Positions 33,493 to 42,638 of a stretch of 64,000 bases of DNA are shown here, in pieces. The translations under genes were made by a program, and so were the position numbers. Position 1 is the stretch's first letter. Every line of letters starts with the position of its first letter. The DNA lies in the NCBI GenBank assembly GCA_021399435.1, contig JAJTUP010000010.1, forward strand, positions 186,001 through 250,000. The letters are read 5' to 3'. The stretch is from Diaporthe sp. PMI_573. Lineage: Eukaryota > Ascomycota > Sordariomycetes > Diaporthales > Diaporthaceae. The notes under the pieces are model-generated. The model ran no database searches and was not told the DNA's origin. It saw only the letters and a list, made by a program, of their open reading frames with translations.

Positions 33493-35132
33493 GTGAGGGA
33501 GACAGATTATAACGGATCATATGGGTCGGTATGAGGAAGTAGTCCGCTGGACGGTGACTACAATTCAGTGGTGGAGACTGTCATTACTGGCTGGCATTAT
33601 ATAAATGGGCACGGTGTCTCTAGTTAGACAATATGAACTGTATTACCAAGGATCCCATCATGTTAAGATCTCGGAAGCTTTCAGAAATCTCAAGACTCAT
33701 TCAAGTTTAAGGTAGCTAGCACTACCCTGATAGCTAAACACTCAGGTTTTACAGTATGAGCCCGTCGTCACCTGGGCATTGAACTGAGATCCCCAATGAT
33801 TTTCCCGTTGCACAACACTGCCAGGGACATGACCGAAATGCCACCCCTATCCATTTTCAACGAATTATGTGCTATTTGTTCAGCTCCGTCAGTGGTGTAG
33901 CATTAGACAATCAGATAGGCGCTCCATCGGAGGTATGTCACCCAGTCGGGAGACAACATAGACAACGGCGCCCGTTCTTGAGGTCGCCAGTCACTTTCTC
34001 TTTGCAGGTGTTTCTTCATCTCTTCATCCTGCTGACTACAATACCGGGTCCACCATCTTGCATGGTACTGAACGACCTCCCCCCCCCGGCTGGGTATAAT
34101 GTGCGAGCCTATCGAGGAAATTCTGGAGTAAGAATATTTAAAATCAATGCTGGCGGAGGGAGACCGGTGGACTTAAGAAGGCAAGCTGTAAAATATTAAA
34201 TAAAGTCTAACTTCTGAAGTGACGGTAGTCTCCATGATTTCAGCATCTTGTATTACAATACAAGTGCTTGACCAACCTTCGGTGCTATTTCGCTCGTGCT
34301 CGCTCCTCAATAGAGTGAGGTGCGCCGCAATCGCTGGGAGCGTCGCAGGGCCGCGATCGTCTCCGAGTATCATACGTACTCTTGCTTCACAATGCAAAAC
34401 CTCTTAAGTCCCCGCCGCGACCATGCCGAAAGCCACGCTGCAGCATCGGATCATCATGTCCAGTGAGACACACGTCATGCATGAAAAACGGCGACTTCTG
34501 CCCCTGGCCGCTGGGAAAAGTTTCCATTAACACCCTCTCGCCGCAGGCCCATGGGACATTCTCAAAGACATTCACATCGTTGGCTAGATTGTAGTACTCA
34601 GGTCGGATGGCACTCATGCCGGGGTTTAGCTCGACGTTAGAGCCATTTTGAGGGCCTAAGCGAACCCGTTCGGAATAGTTGGTATATCTGCCGCGATATA
34701 CTAGCAGCCGTGGGCTTGGGCCACATCTTATCGACTTTATCTTTGTCCTTTAAGAATATTTCGGTCGATTTTAAGGGCCTCAGCCAATCCATTTAGAATG
34801 CTGAGATCTAGCCGTCAGTTCTGGGCCGAGGCTATACCTATTCAACTTTATCTTTAACCGCCAAGAACATTTGGGTCAAGTTTGAAGGCCTAAGCGAACC
34901 CCTTGAGAATGGGCACGTGGTTGGATCTAGCCGCCGCCACATTTCTAGCGTTATAAGCTATCTTTCAACCTTGATATACCCTAAACGCATTTTGAGTGTT
35001 GAGGCGGCAAGATGCAAAGTAGAAATATATGTGAGCGCCTCTCCGTCGACGCCACGCGATGCCTCGTGAAATGGTTATGAATAGAAACTTTGTCCTTCAG
35101 AAGACTTACGTGCCTCAATAAGCAACTCCATA
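33493..35132. other. Intergenic, with a diverged tandem repeat at its right end
   Basis: 1.64 kb with no gene I can support. The interval from 34652 to about 34985 is made of diverged repeat units (see separate entry). The remainder shows short frames only. Confidence 0.45.
34652..34985 (+). repeat. Diverged tandem repeat, about 112-123 nt unit, three copies
   Basis: Three units start at about 34652, 34775 and 34887 with GGGCCTAAGCGAACCC-like words (second copy GGGCCTCAGCCAATCC). Each continues through GGAATA/AGAATG, then a TCTAGCCG/TAGCAGCCG word, a CGAGGCTATA- or GGGCCACATC-like word, and a CTTTATCTTT...AAGAA-ATTT stretch. The copies have many substitutions and small indels, so the array is old. 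It lies just upstream of the membrane protein gene at 35133. Confidence 0.6.
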
Positions 35133-37009
35133 ATGACAAACCACGGCAACATCGCTGAGATATCACCAGAAAGCAAACCGTCTCCCCTCAAAGACGTGAC
35201 ACACGTGCCGGATAAGGCGCAGAACCGAAAGCGGAGCTGGAAAAATGTGTTTGTCGTCGTCGGGGCTTTCCTGGCGGGCGTCGCGCTCGCCATCGGTCAC
35301 GATCGATTTAACAACCACCTAAACGGCCAAAGGGTCGACGACTTCATTGTGCCGCAGGACTGGGTCTCCCGCATCGCCACGGCGTTCGCGTTCCTCGTCA
35401 AGATGTCCTTCGCCGTCGCTACCACGGCGTCCTATTTCCAACGGTTGTGGCGGAACCTTAAGACCCGCCCCTTCGAGGTGGGAAAAGTGGACACGCTCGT
35501 GGCGGCGCCTACGGATGCCCTCTCTTTCCTTAGCCGCGGAGCGTGGCTGCAGGTCCCTGGGCTGCTGCTGATGGGACTGACGATATGGTACGTAAACTTA
35601 ACGGGCATCGATTTTGAAAGCTTAGCCAGCCTACCATGGCTAATCGTTTAATTTTTTTTTTCTTAATAGGTGTTTACCCCTAGCAGCTGTCGTCACCCCC
35701 GGTACCCTCATCGTTGTGCGCGCCCCCGTCACCAACACCACTTTGCTCCAGGTACCACAGCTGTCCTACAATGCATCCACCTGGGCCGTTCATGGGCCCA
35801 TATCCAGTGATCTCACGTTCTGGTCCGCCTCGACCGACATGCAAAAGGCCGGGTTCGCGGCCGCCGTGACCGGCCAAGTCGTCGGCGCGTTGCACACGTA
35901 CGCCAACCAGACGTACTCGCTGGATTTTCCCGCCCCGGCGATCCAGTGCTCAGCAGCCAACGACACAGTCCAGGCTGCGGCGAAAGAACTCTTCAACTTT
36001 TCTGACGGGTCGGGAGGGCACCTTGCCTACTACTCGTGGGTGGGCGGAGACGTGCACGACCCCCAGTCCCAGGTCAACGCCTCGGGCTCCTCCGGGACCG
36101 GCACCGACAGCAACTGGCAGTCGCTGGACATGGTCTCCACGGACGCGGCGCGAATCTTCGTCTTATCCACGCTGGACTCCAACGTGGACCTTGACAACAT
36201 GGTGACGGAGTGCGTGCTGCACAATGCCACGTACAGCGTCGACTTTGCCGTGCAGGGTGGCGTGCCCTCGGCTGTGGTCTCACAGCTGACCATCAACGAG
36301 GGCCTACCCGCGTTGCAGTCGCTCGGGGTTTCCCCTGACAGCGAGATGGGCTACAACAGCACCCGCTTCGCATACCAATCGGTGATGGATGTCTTCGGGA
36401 AACTACTGGTGGGCTATGCCAGAGCACAGTCACAGGTCGAGGGTACGGAAGTGTACTATTCATCTTTCGAGCGTACGAGCGTCGACTGGCAAGATAAAAT
36501 CCAGATGGGGGCGGACCTCGAGACATTGTTCCAGAATATCACACTGAGCTTGTTCTCGAACTCCAACTTACTGTGAGTCGTCCGCTTCTACCACCGGTCC
36601 TTCCCAGCGTCACCATTCGCAAAGCCCTACAGTGCTTTTTCTTCCACCTTCCGCCTTCTCTTTGACTGACCATGTGACAACCATTTTCAGGCTCAATTCG
36701 ACACAGGCGTCCTTTGTCCCAGTCACCGTCACAGTCTTCCCCTTGACGTACCAGTATCAGCCCGGGGACCTCTGGGCGGCGTACGGCGCAGCAGTGGCCG
36801 CCACCCTCGTGGTCTCCCTGATAGGTCTGCAGTCCATGTACACCAGCGGGGCGAGCTACTCGTCGAGGTTTTCGACCGCTGTGAGGATCGTCAGGACCAC
36901 GGGGTTGGACCGCCTCCTGGACGACGCGGACGACGGCTCGGATCCCCTGCCGAGAGAGATCGGCGTCGCCAGAATGCAGGTCATCAGTAGTGGTGGAAGG
37001 TCGCGTTGA
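35133..37009 (+). CDS. Four-TM fungal membrane protein with large glycosylated ectodomain
   Basis: Three exons (35133-35587, 35670-36572, 36691-37009), with introns of 82 and 118 nt, give 558 aa. The layout is: cytosolic N-terminus; TM1 (NVFVVVGAFLAGVALAIG, about residues 38-55); TM2 (FAFLVKMSFAVATTASYF, about 88-105); TM3 (VPGLLLMGLTIW across the splice into CLPLAAVVTPGTLIVV); a domain of about 320 residues rich in N-glycosylation sequons with a few cysteines; TM4 (AYGAAVAATLVVSLIGLQSMY); and a short tail. This architecture is common in Pezizomycotina multigene families of unknown function. The large loop probably faces the outside or a lumen. No enzyme motif is seen. Splice phases agree at both junctions. 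Confidence 0.8.
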
Positions 37010-37394
37010 AGAGCAAAGCAGAGACGAGAAGGTGAAGACTAGTTAGCTCAACATGTAATCAAGCGATCTCACTATCTAGGTCTAAGTCCCATCATATTGT
37101 ACTCGATGAATTCATGTAGATAGCTTGCTTTGTGTTGTGTTGGTAATTAAATAAGAAAAAAGAAAACCAGAAAACCATCAGCTCCCATTTATGAGATGTT
37201 TGCGTCGAATATGGAAATTCCAAGCATTAGGAAACGGGTGGTTTGAGGCAGCAGAGAATTGGGTGTGTAAATAAACATGAAAAACGGCATAATGTTAGGC
37301 AATTGCCACTAGCCAAACGTGCAGAGCACTGGAGAATTGGCACAGCCAAAATAGTGAAAAGATGAGCAGAATTTCATGGCTCTTGACACAGGTT
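37010..37394. other. Convergent 3' intergenic interval
   Basis: About 385 bases between the stops of the membrane protein gene (+) and the SMase D-like gene (-). AT-rich, no coding frame. Confidence 0.5.
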
Positions 37395-38348
37395 TCACCA
37401 TGGATTGTCCGCAGTTGTAGCGAGGTAATACTGTCCCGAGGCGGCCTGGACAGCGCTGGTCACGTCCCTGAGAGCAGTCTGGACGAAGGCGCTGTTGTTG
37501 TAGTTGGCCCCAGAGTAACCGTAGATGATCCCGTCGACTTTCATCTCGTCCACCAGCCGTTTGACATAAGCCGAGTCTCCATACGCCGAAGTCCACGAGA
37601 AGACCTTGGCAAAATTTCCCGACGAGGCAGCCTGCCTCAAATCGGCCACCCTGTTCTCGAACCCGTTTCTGATGGTGGGGCCGCCCCAGGAATAGACGCG
37701 CCGGCTCCTGTCACCTGGGCCAGCGCTGTCGAAGCCCCGCTGGGCCCACGCGAGGTTCCCGTCGAGGTTAACCGCCTCGTTGCTGTTAAGGCTGTTGGCG
37801 ATCCGGGAGTATGCATTGTACTTGTAAGTGGTCCCGTAGAAACCGTACAAGGCTCTCACGCCGACGGGCTGGAGGATCTCGCGGGCCAGATCCCGGAGGG
37901 CTGTGACGGAGCAATGCACCCACTTGGGGTCGTCGGCGTTGCACCAGTCGGCATTCTTGATGTCGAACCATACAAAGGTTACTGGTTTGCCGGCCCTGCG
38001 CTGGTTGGCAACCGCCTGGAGTACATCTCGTGCTGTGCCGCCAGCGCTGTTCTGCGTCCCGTCGTGGTCCGCCCACCATCCGGAATTGCTCCAGGGCTGG
38101 AAATCGATCTCGACTGCGTTGGCACCGTGACTGAGGGCATCTCTGACGCCCTGTACAGTAAGGACTCGGTGGGCTATGGCGTAAAAGGGTTTGGCGGCTC
38201 GGGAGTTAAGCTGAAGACTCGGATGCCCATCATGTACATCGTCCCTCGCAATAGGGTTGGAAGTCAATGTTGGTAGAGCACAGCCCGGCTTGGGCTGGCT
38301 GGCGAGCAGGGCACACAAGCCGAAGATGAGCTTCTTTATGAATAGCAT
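37395..38348 (-). CDS. Secreted sphingomyelinase D / phospholipase D-like protein
   Basis: Single exon, 317 aa from the ATG at 38348 (an ATG at 38402 would add 18 residues ahead of the signal peptide, so the inner start is preferred). A signal peptide is followed by a short propeptide-like stretch. The fold is that of the GDPD-like TIM-barrel enzymes. The first catalytic His lies in AIAHR, metal ligands in VEIDF, and the second catalytic His in WWADHDG. A conserved C-terminal tail ends ATTADNPW. This matches the fungal branch of the sphingomyelinase D family, whose arachnid relatives are dermonecrotic venom enzymes; the family cleaves choline-type phospholipids to cyclic phosphates. The active-site residues appear intact. 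A TATATATA box lies on the minus strand about 75 bases upstream. The role in the fungus is unknown. Confidence 0.88.
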   Translation of the reverse strand: MLFIKKLIFGLCALLASQPKPGCALPTLTSNPIARDDVHDGHPSLQLNSRAAKPFYAIAHRVLTVQGVRDALSHGANAVEIDFQPWSNSGWWADHDGTQNSAGGTARDVLQAVANQRRAGKPVTFVWFDIKNADWCNADDPKWVHCSVTALRDLAREILQPVGVRALYGFYGTTYKYNAYSRIANSLNSNEAVNLDGNLAWAQRGFDSAGPGDRSRRVYSWGGPTIRNGFENRVADLRQAASSGNFAKVFSWTSAYGDSAYVKRLVDEMKVDGIIYGYSGANYNNSAFVQTALRDVTSAVQAASGQYYLATTADNPW

Positions 38349-38420
38349 GGCTGAGGGATTGGCACGTTGATTGATTATCGAGCTTCGGAACTCTCTTTTC
38401 ATCTCTGAATTTCACCATGA

Positions 38421-38428
38421 TATATATA
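38421..38428 (-). promoter_or_regulatory. TATA box of the SMase D-like gene
   Basis: TATATATA on the minus strand, about 75 bases upstream of the preferred ATG and about 20 upstream of the first ATG. If transcription starts 30 bases downstream, only the inner ATG is in the transcript, which supports the start chosen. Confidence 0.5.
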
Positions 38429-39770
38429 CCAGTTCCGATCGCTTAAAAAACAAGGATCTGGTGAACGAGGCATATGTGTGTCATGATGAGCCATGTTCGT
38501 CGCTTACACATCATGCCGTACATATACGACGAGGCTTGGACGAAAGAGTTGACCTTACACTGGAGTATAGAAATATGAGTAAGCTCTGTTTCACAACAGC
38601 TGAGACACTGGCTAGGGAGACACTCAGCTCGTAACGTAGCAGGCTGATTCCAGCCTTAAGCACCTGGCATCGCCTGATTTCGTATTCTACCATTCATCAC
38701 ATGAACACACAACATTTTCAGCTCTCTCTGTTTGCCTGTTGACCGAATACATTCTTGTGAATTGATTGAGCAGCAACTGTTGTTGTTGTGCTACCATGAA
38801 TAGTGGGGAAAGCTTCGACCCGAAGCAAACGTTTCGGGTGGCACATATGATAGATAGCATTGTCATGTTACTCACCGTAAGAATGCGTCCACTTTAAATC
38901 ACGAGTTTCGCAACGACGTGTAACCCCAATGCAGATCAGATGACTGGAATGTTCTCTGAGCATGACATGAGCTGCCAGAGTCGTTGTCGTGTCCATTGTT
39001 AATGAACGAGGGTGAGCAAATAGATATCGGCTTTAGATGTGTAATGTGTGTAATGAAATTCCCAAGTCAAGCTCGCGCAGACAGGAAAGCTACCGTAGGG
39101 TACCATGTTTCCTTATAAGCTTGACAATGGAGTGTTCGAAGGACTGCCGTCCCAAGTTCCCACTTCTCGTAGTCGAGGCACTCTCAAACATGCATTACAC
39201 AGAACAAGGAGGCTTAACTTTTTGGATATATTCTTAGCATCGTCAGCCCCTGAAAGCATCCCAATACACGTGAGCCGACCTCTGATCGTGTCGCTCCCTC
39301 TTTGAAGGGAATTTGCCCGCCGATAACGTTTCGTGAAAGTCCAAAGGGCCACGCCAAAAGAGGCCAGGCTGCGCAAGGCGTGAAATTGTGAGGCCCGGAT
39401 CCGTTGTCGCTGCCATTGAGTTTATTAGTATCCTATGGGGCGTTATATTCTATCAGAATATCTCTCGGGCCTGGTCTGGCGCCGGGCGCATGAAACCTGT
39501 AGTGGCTGGCGTATCGTCCTTCGGGAGGCTCACCACCCTGGTCTTGGCAAAGTGACCAACTGAACCGTTGTCAATGTCACGGGATTAATAGTGCACAGGA
39601 TGCGACCAGGGTAAGACGACCAATTGAAACTGGCCGGCTACCTGGCCGAAGCTTAGCCTTGGATCAGACGAACCGTTCCATAGTCCGAAGTTGATGCGAG
39701 CTGTCTCCCTCCGAGTCTTGTGAGAATATCTTCACGGCTGTCATGAAATGGATTTGCTGAAAGATGCGAA
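38429..39770. other. Intergenic, 1.3 kb
   Basis: Region between two divergently transcribed secreted-protein genes (SMase D-like, -; four-cysteine protein, +). Only short frames are present, none with coding character. Confidence 0.45.
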
Positions 39771-39778
39771 TATAAAAG
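39771..39778 (+). promoter_or_regulatory. TATA box of the four-cysteine secreted protein gene
   Basis: TATAAAAG at 132 bases upstream of the ATG at 39910. The leader after it is CA-rich (AACAAACAATCATCAGCAGCCACAATG), a typical efficient fungal leader. Confidence 0.5.
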
Positions 39779-39909
39779 ACTGGGTATTTCCCTCCCTCGT
39801 GATTCAATCGAAAGTAATCAGCATCTTCAGCACAATCATAGCTTCTCCTTGAAATAATATACAAACAGCATCAAGCTACCAACTCAACAAACAATCATCA
39901 GCAGCCACA

Positions 39910-40346
39910 ATGCGTGCCTCCACTCTCACTTTCCTCTTCGCCGGCCTGCTGAGCAGCGTCATCGCCGTCGACGTGAATGAATTTAACAACGCCGGCTGGT
40001 AAGTACATGTGTGTTTTTTGAATATTTTCCAACAACGCACCAATATTGACCTCCTCCTTTCTTCTCCTCAATAACTGACATAAATCTCCTAATCAGCGAT
40101 GGCGACGCCAGCTTCCCCCATGATCTGGGCATCTTTTTCACCGACTCATCCATCAGCATCGACGACACCACGCAGTGCATCGATGTCAAAGGCGACAAGG
40201 TATTCGCTTATGATGGAGAGTTGGACAAGGATGACGACCAATGCATCGGCACATTGCTGGGCACCTTGCCGGAGGACAAGGTCAAGCCTGATGAGTTCAT
40301 TCCCGGCAGGCGTGTTACTTGCGTCTCGATCGAGACACCCAGGTAA
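39910..40346 (+). CDS. Small secreted acidic four-cysteine protein, 112 aa
   Basis: Two exons (39910-39998 and 40097-40346), with a 98-nt intron that has a CTAAT branch-like site, give 112 aa. The signal peptide is MRASTLTFLFAGLLSSVIA. The mature part is about 93 aa and acidic. It has four cysteines, the first created exactly at the splice junction (GWCDGD) and the others in QCIDV, QCIGT and TCVSI. Two disulfides are likely. I do not recognise the family. Size, secretion, cysteine content and the strong TATA box fit an apoplastic effector-like or cell-wall-associated protein. The neighbouring RIP-marked repeats and tRNA relic are the usual setting of such genes in plant-associated fungi. No homology can be claimed. 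Confidence 0.75.
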
Positions 40347-40689
40347 AAATTCTCGGTTGACAAGGGGTTGCGCTGGGAGTGTTGAAGAGAGGAAACGGGG
40401 ATGCGTACATCTGGGTGTAGTCTGGGAATCGTCAGTTGGAATGTTCAGTGGTAGCTTTGCTGGTTCCTGGAGTCTGCCGTTATTGTTACTCGCACAACGA
40501 CTTTATCAATTTGAATTATAAAATCACGGAGAGACTTTCGCACTAGAGATTTGAATCATTGACTTTCGTTATGATACCAAAGTATACCTGAGAGCACGTG
40601 TAATGCCTCAAATTAATCTTGAGGTTGCAACTCACAGTATTTCATTGTTGGTATATCATGACACTCCACCAAGTGTAAATATGAAAATT

Positions 40690-40776
40690 GCGGGCTTAAC
40701 TCAATTGGGAGAGTGTCAGACTGAAAATTACTTCAGTAAGAAATCCGAAAGTTGTGTGTTCTCCACACGGGCAGCA
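40690..40776 (+). pseudogene. Decayed intron-containing tRNA-Phe-like sequence
   Basis: The stretch starts GCGGGCTTAACTCAATTGGG, continues GAGAGTGTCAGACTGAAAAT (anticodon GAA), has a short insert at the place of the usual tRNA-Phe intron, and ends with a GTGTGTTC...CACAC T-arm followed by GCA and an oligo-T tract. Compared with the fungal tRNA-Phe(GAA) consensus I know, several differences are G-to-A or C-to-T (AGCTC to AACTC, CAGTT to CAATT, GAGCG to GAGTG, GAAGAT to GAAAAT). The T-loop seems two bases short, and the 3' acceptor strand no longer pairs with GCGGGCT. I read it as a tRNA-Phe copy damaged by RIP-like mutation, or as the head of a tRNA-derived SINE. Confidence 0.6.
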
Positions 40777-40969
40777 ACTTTTCTTTTTCTTTTTATCAAC
40801 TATGTATTGGTCTATCTTCTTAGGTGCCTTAAGACTTTTGAAGATATTTAAAAGTATAGTAAATAATCTTATTTAAATTTAAGTTAGGCCTCTATAAGCC
40901 TTCTTTATTGCCCTTTTAATATTAACTTATTTTATAATATGTATAAATTAGCTTTGATATAAAAATAGT

Positions 40970-41165
40970 AAGGCTAGATAATTTACCCTTTAGCCCTATT
41001 TATTTTAACTTTAAATAGCTAACTACTTTTAATTCTGACTATAATTAAACTATATATATATAAACTTTAGAAATTAGGCTATCTAATAAACTAAATTACA
41101 TACTTTTGGGGTAAAAAATGAGAAAAATACAAAAATATAAAGTTAGGGTTTTTGTTAAAAACACC
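40970..41165 (+). repeat. RIP-damaged repeat, part A (inverted match to 46235-46440)
   Basis: Reading forward, the words TTTAGCCCTATTTA, TTTAAATAGCTAAC, AACTTTAGAAATTAGGCTATCTAATAAACTAAATTACATAC and GTTAGGGTTTTTG match in order the reverse complement of 46440-46235, which reads CTCAGACCCACTATC, TTTAAATAACCAGCC, AACTTCAGAAATCAGACTATC and so on. Nearly every difference is C/G in the 46-kb copy and T/A here, the mark of RIP. Confidence 0.75.
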
Positions 41166-41640
41166 TAGATTAAGGGCAGAGGGCTAAGGGTAGAGGGACA
41201 TAGTAAGGCTGTAGTCAAGATATTCTTCAACACCTCACAGAGAACAAATTCAAGGAAGGAGGAGGCAAGCTAGGTGTAGGAGGGAAAAAGTTGATCTGAC
41301 TGAAGAACTAACTATCTATCTAAGAGGAAAAGGCTAGGTATATATACATAGAAGGTTCGGACCTTCGGAGAGGTATATCCCTCCGACGGAGAGAATAATG
41401 ACTCGAGAAAAACAGGGGCTAGAAAGAGAAATGGAAAGGGCGGAAGGGATAACTCCGATAAGAAGATTCTGCCAAGCTAGGCTAGCTGGTTTCTCCACTT
41501 ATATCTAGAGGCTTGCATAGATAGCCTATTCTTTCTGAAGGAGGCGGATAGGGGCTGAGGGAGGCTGGAAGGGCTTTGAAGGGGCTGAAGGAGGCTGAAG
41601 GGGTCTGGGGGTCTGAAGGAGGCTGTTTATAACAGTTTTA
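41166..41640. mobile_element. GC-richer purine-rich insert within the RIP-damaged repeat
   Basis: The match to the 46-kb copy is interrupted here and resumes at about 41650. The interrupting 475 bases are less AT-rich, strongly purine-rich on the + strand and contain several GAGGCTGAAGGGG-type words near 41550-41630. No open frame is seen. It may be a nested insertion (for example a solo element) that arrived after the surrounding repeat was mutated. The exact ends are uncertain. Confidence 0.35.
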
Positions 41641-41990
41641 AAATAGTTTAAAAAATTAACTTACGGCTATTAAACTTATCTTTTAGTATGTATGCCCTAT
41701 AGGTATATAACCGAAATTAAGCGTTTTCGTTTAACATATAGATATTAAAAATTAAAATAGGCTAAATATAAAGATTAATTTTTTTTAAAAAAAAAATCCC
41801 TTTTTAAATCTAATAGCTAAAAGGCTAAAAATCTATAAACAAAAGGCAATTTAATATTATAGCGTTATTACAAAACAAAGAAATATTAAAAAGAATTATT
41901 ACGAAAATTAGTAAGGATGGTATTTAGGAGAAAATATCTTATAATTGTTTAATTTTCCTGCCTAGAGCATACTTAAATTAAGAACGCTAA
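41641..41990 (+). repeat. RIP-damaged repeat, part B (inverted match to about 46120-46250)
   Basis: The words TTACGGCTATTAAACTTATCTTTTAGTATGTATGCCC and AAGCGTTTTCGTTTAAC match the reverse complement of 46260-46120 (CTCACGGCCACCAAACTTATCTG..., AAGCGTTTCCGTTTAAC) with C-to-T and G-to-A changes. About 60 bases present in the 46-kb copy are missing between these words. Further AT-rich sequence to about 41990 is too degraded to align by eye. Confidence 0.65.
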
Positions 41991-42638
41991 GGAGAGCTAA
42001 CCCCTAAATGCGTAGGGACCCCTGTAGGCTTGGCGAGATAGTTAATGGCTGCACCTCCGTAATTTGTCCTGCCCAAAGGTGGGTGTGCCCGAAGATGGGC
42101 GGGGCACGGTATAAGGGGCTTACAATTGCCGTCTCTTCCCACACTCGTTTCCTGCTGTGTCACCTACTACGCCATCAGCTGACATCGCTGGGTAGTAGCT
42201 GATATGGACCCTTGAAGTCATTGAGCCCCTCATTGGAGGCCCAAGGCAGTTTGCCTCGCGGTGGCAGTTTGCCTCGCGGTGGCATTGACGCCCGACCAGA
42301 TACTGTGCAACAAATCCGCAGCTCTCATCCAATTAATACTTTTTTCTGAAATTCCAAATGCAGATATATAAATACTGATAGGACAGCGGCGGCCCGATGG
42401 AGCATGATTGACGGGGCCGTTTGTGATTGGAGGTGTGCTTAGCTTCGCATTACTGCGGTAGAGCAAGGCTCCCGTCCAAACATATCACCTTCTCTACTAA
42501 CTCCTCTGAGGCCGGAACTCCATATATCTGAGCATCTCCCCGCCTCATTCATGCTCTGTCCCGCTTTCCGTTCGTCTTTTCTCCTTCAGTCTCGAAGCCG
42601 TCTCCATCTCCTTACATTACTGCACCAGCTACTATATC
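41991..42638. other. Upstream region of the zinc-ribbon gene
   Basis: Balanced composition again. Contains an 18-nt perfect tandem duplication (GGCAGTTTGCCTCGCGGT at 42245-42262 and 42263-42280) and a pyrimidine-rich leader before the ATG at 42639. No gene supported. Confidence 0.5.
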
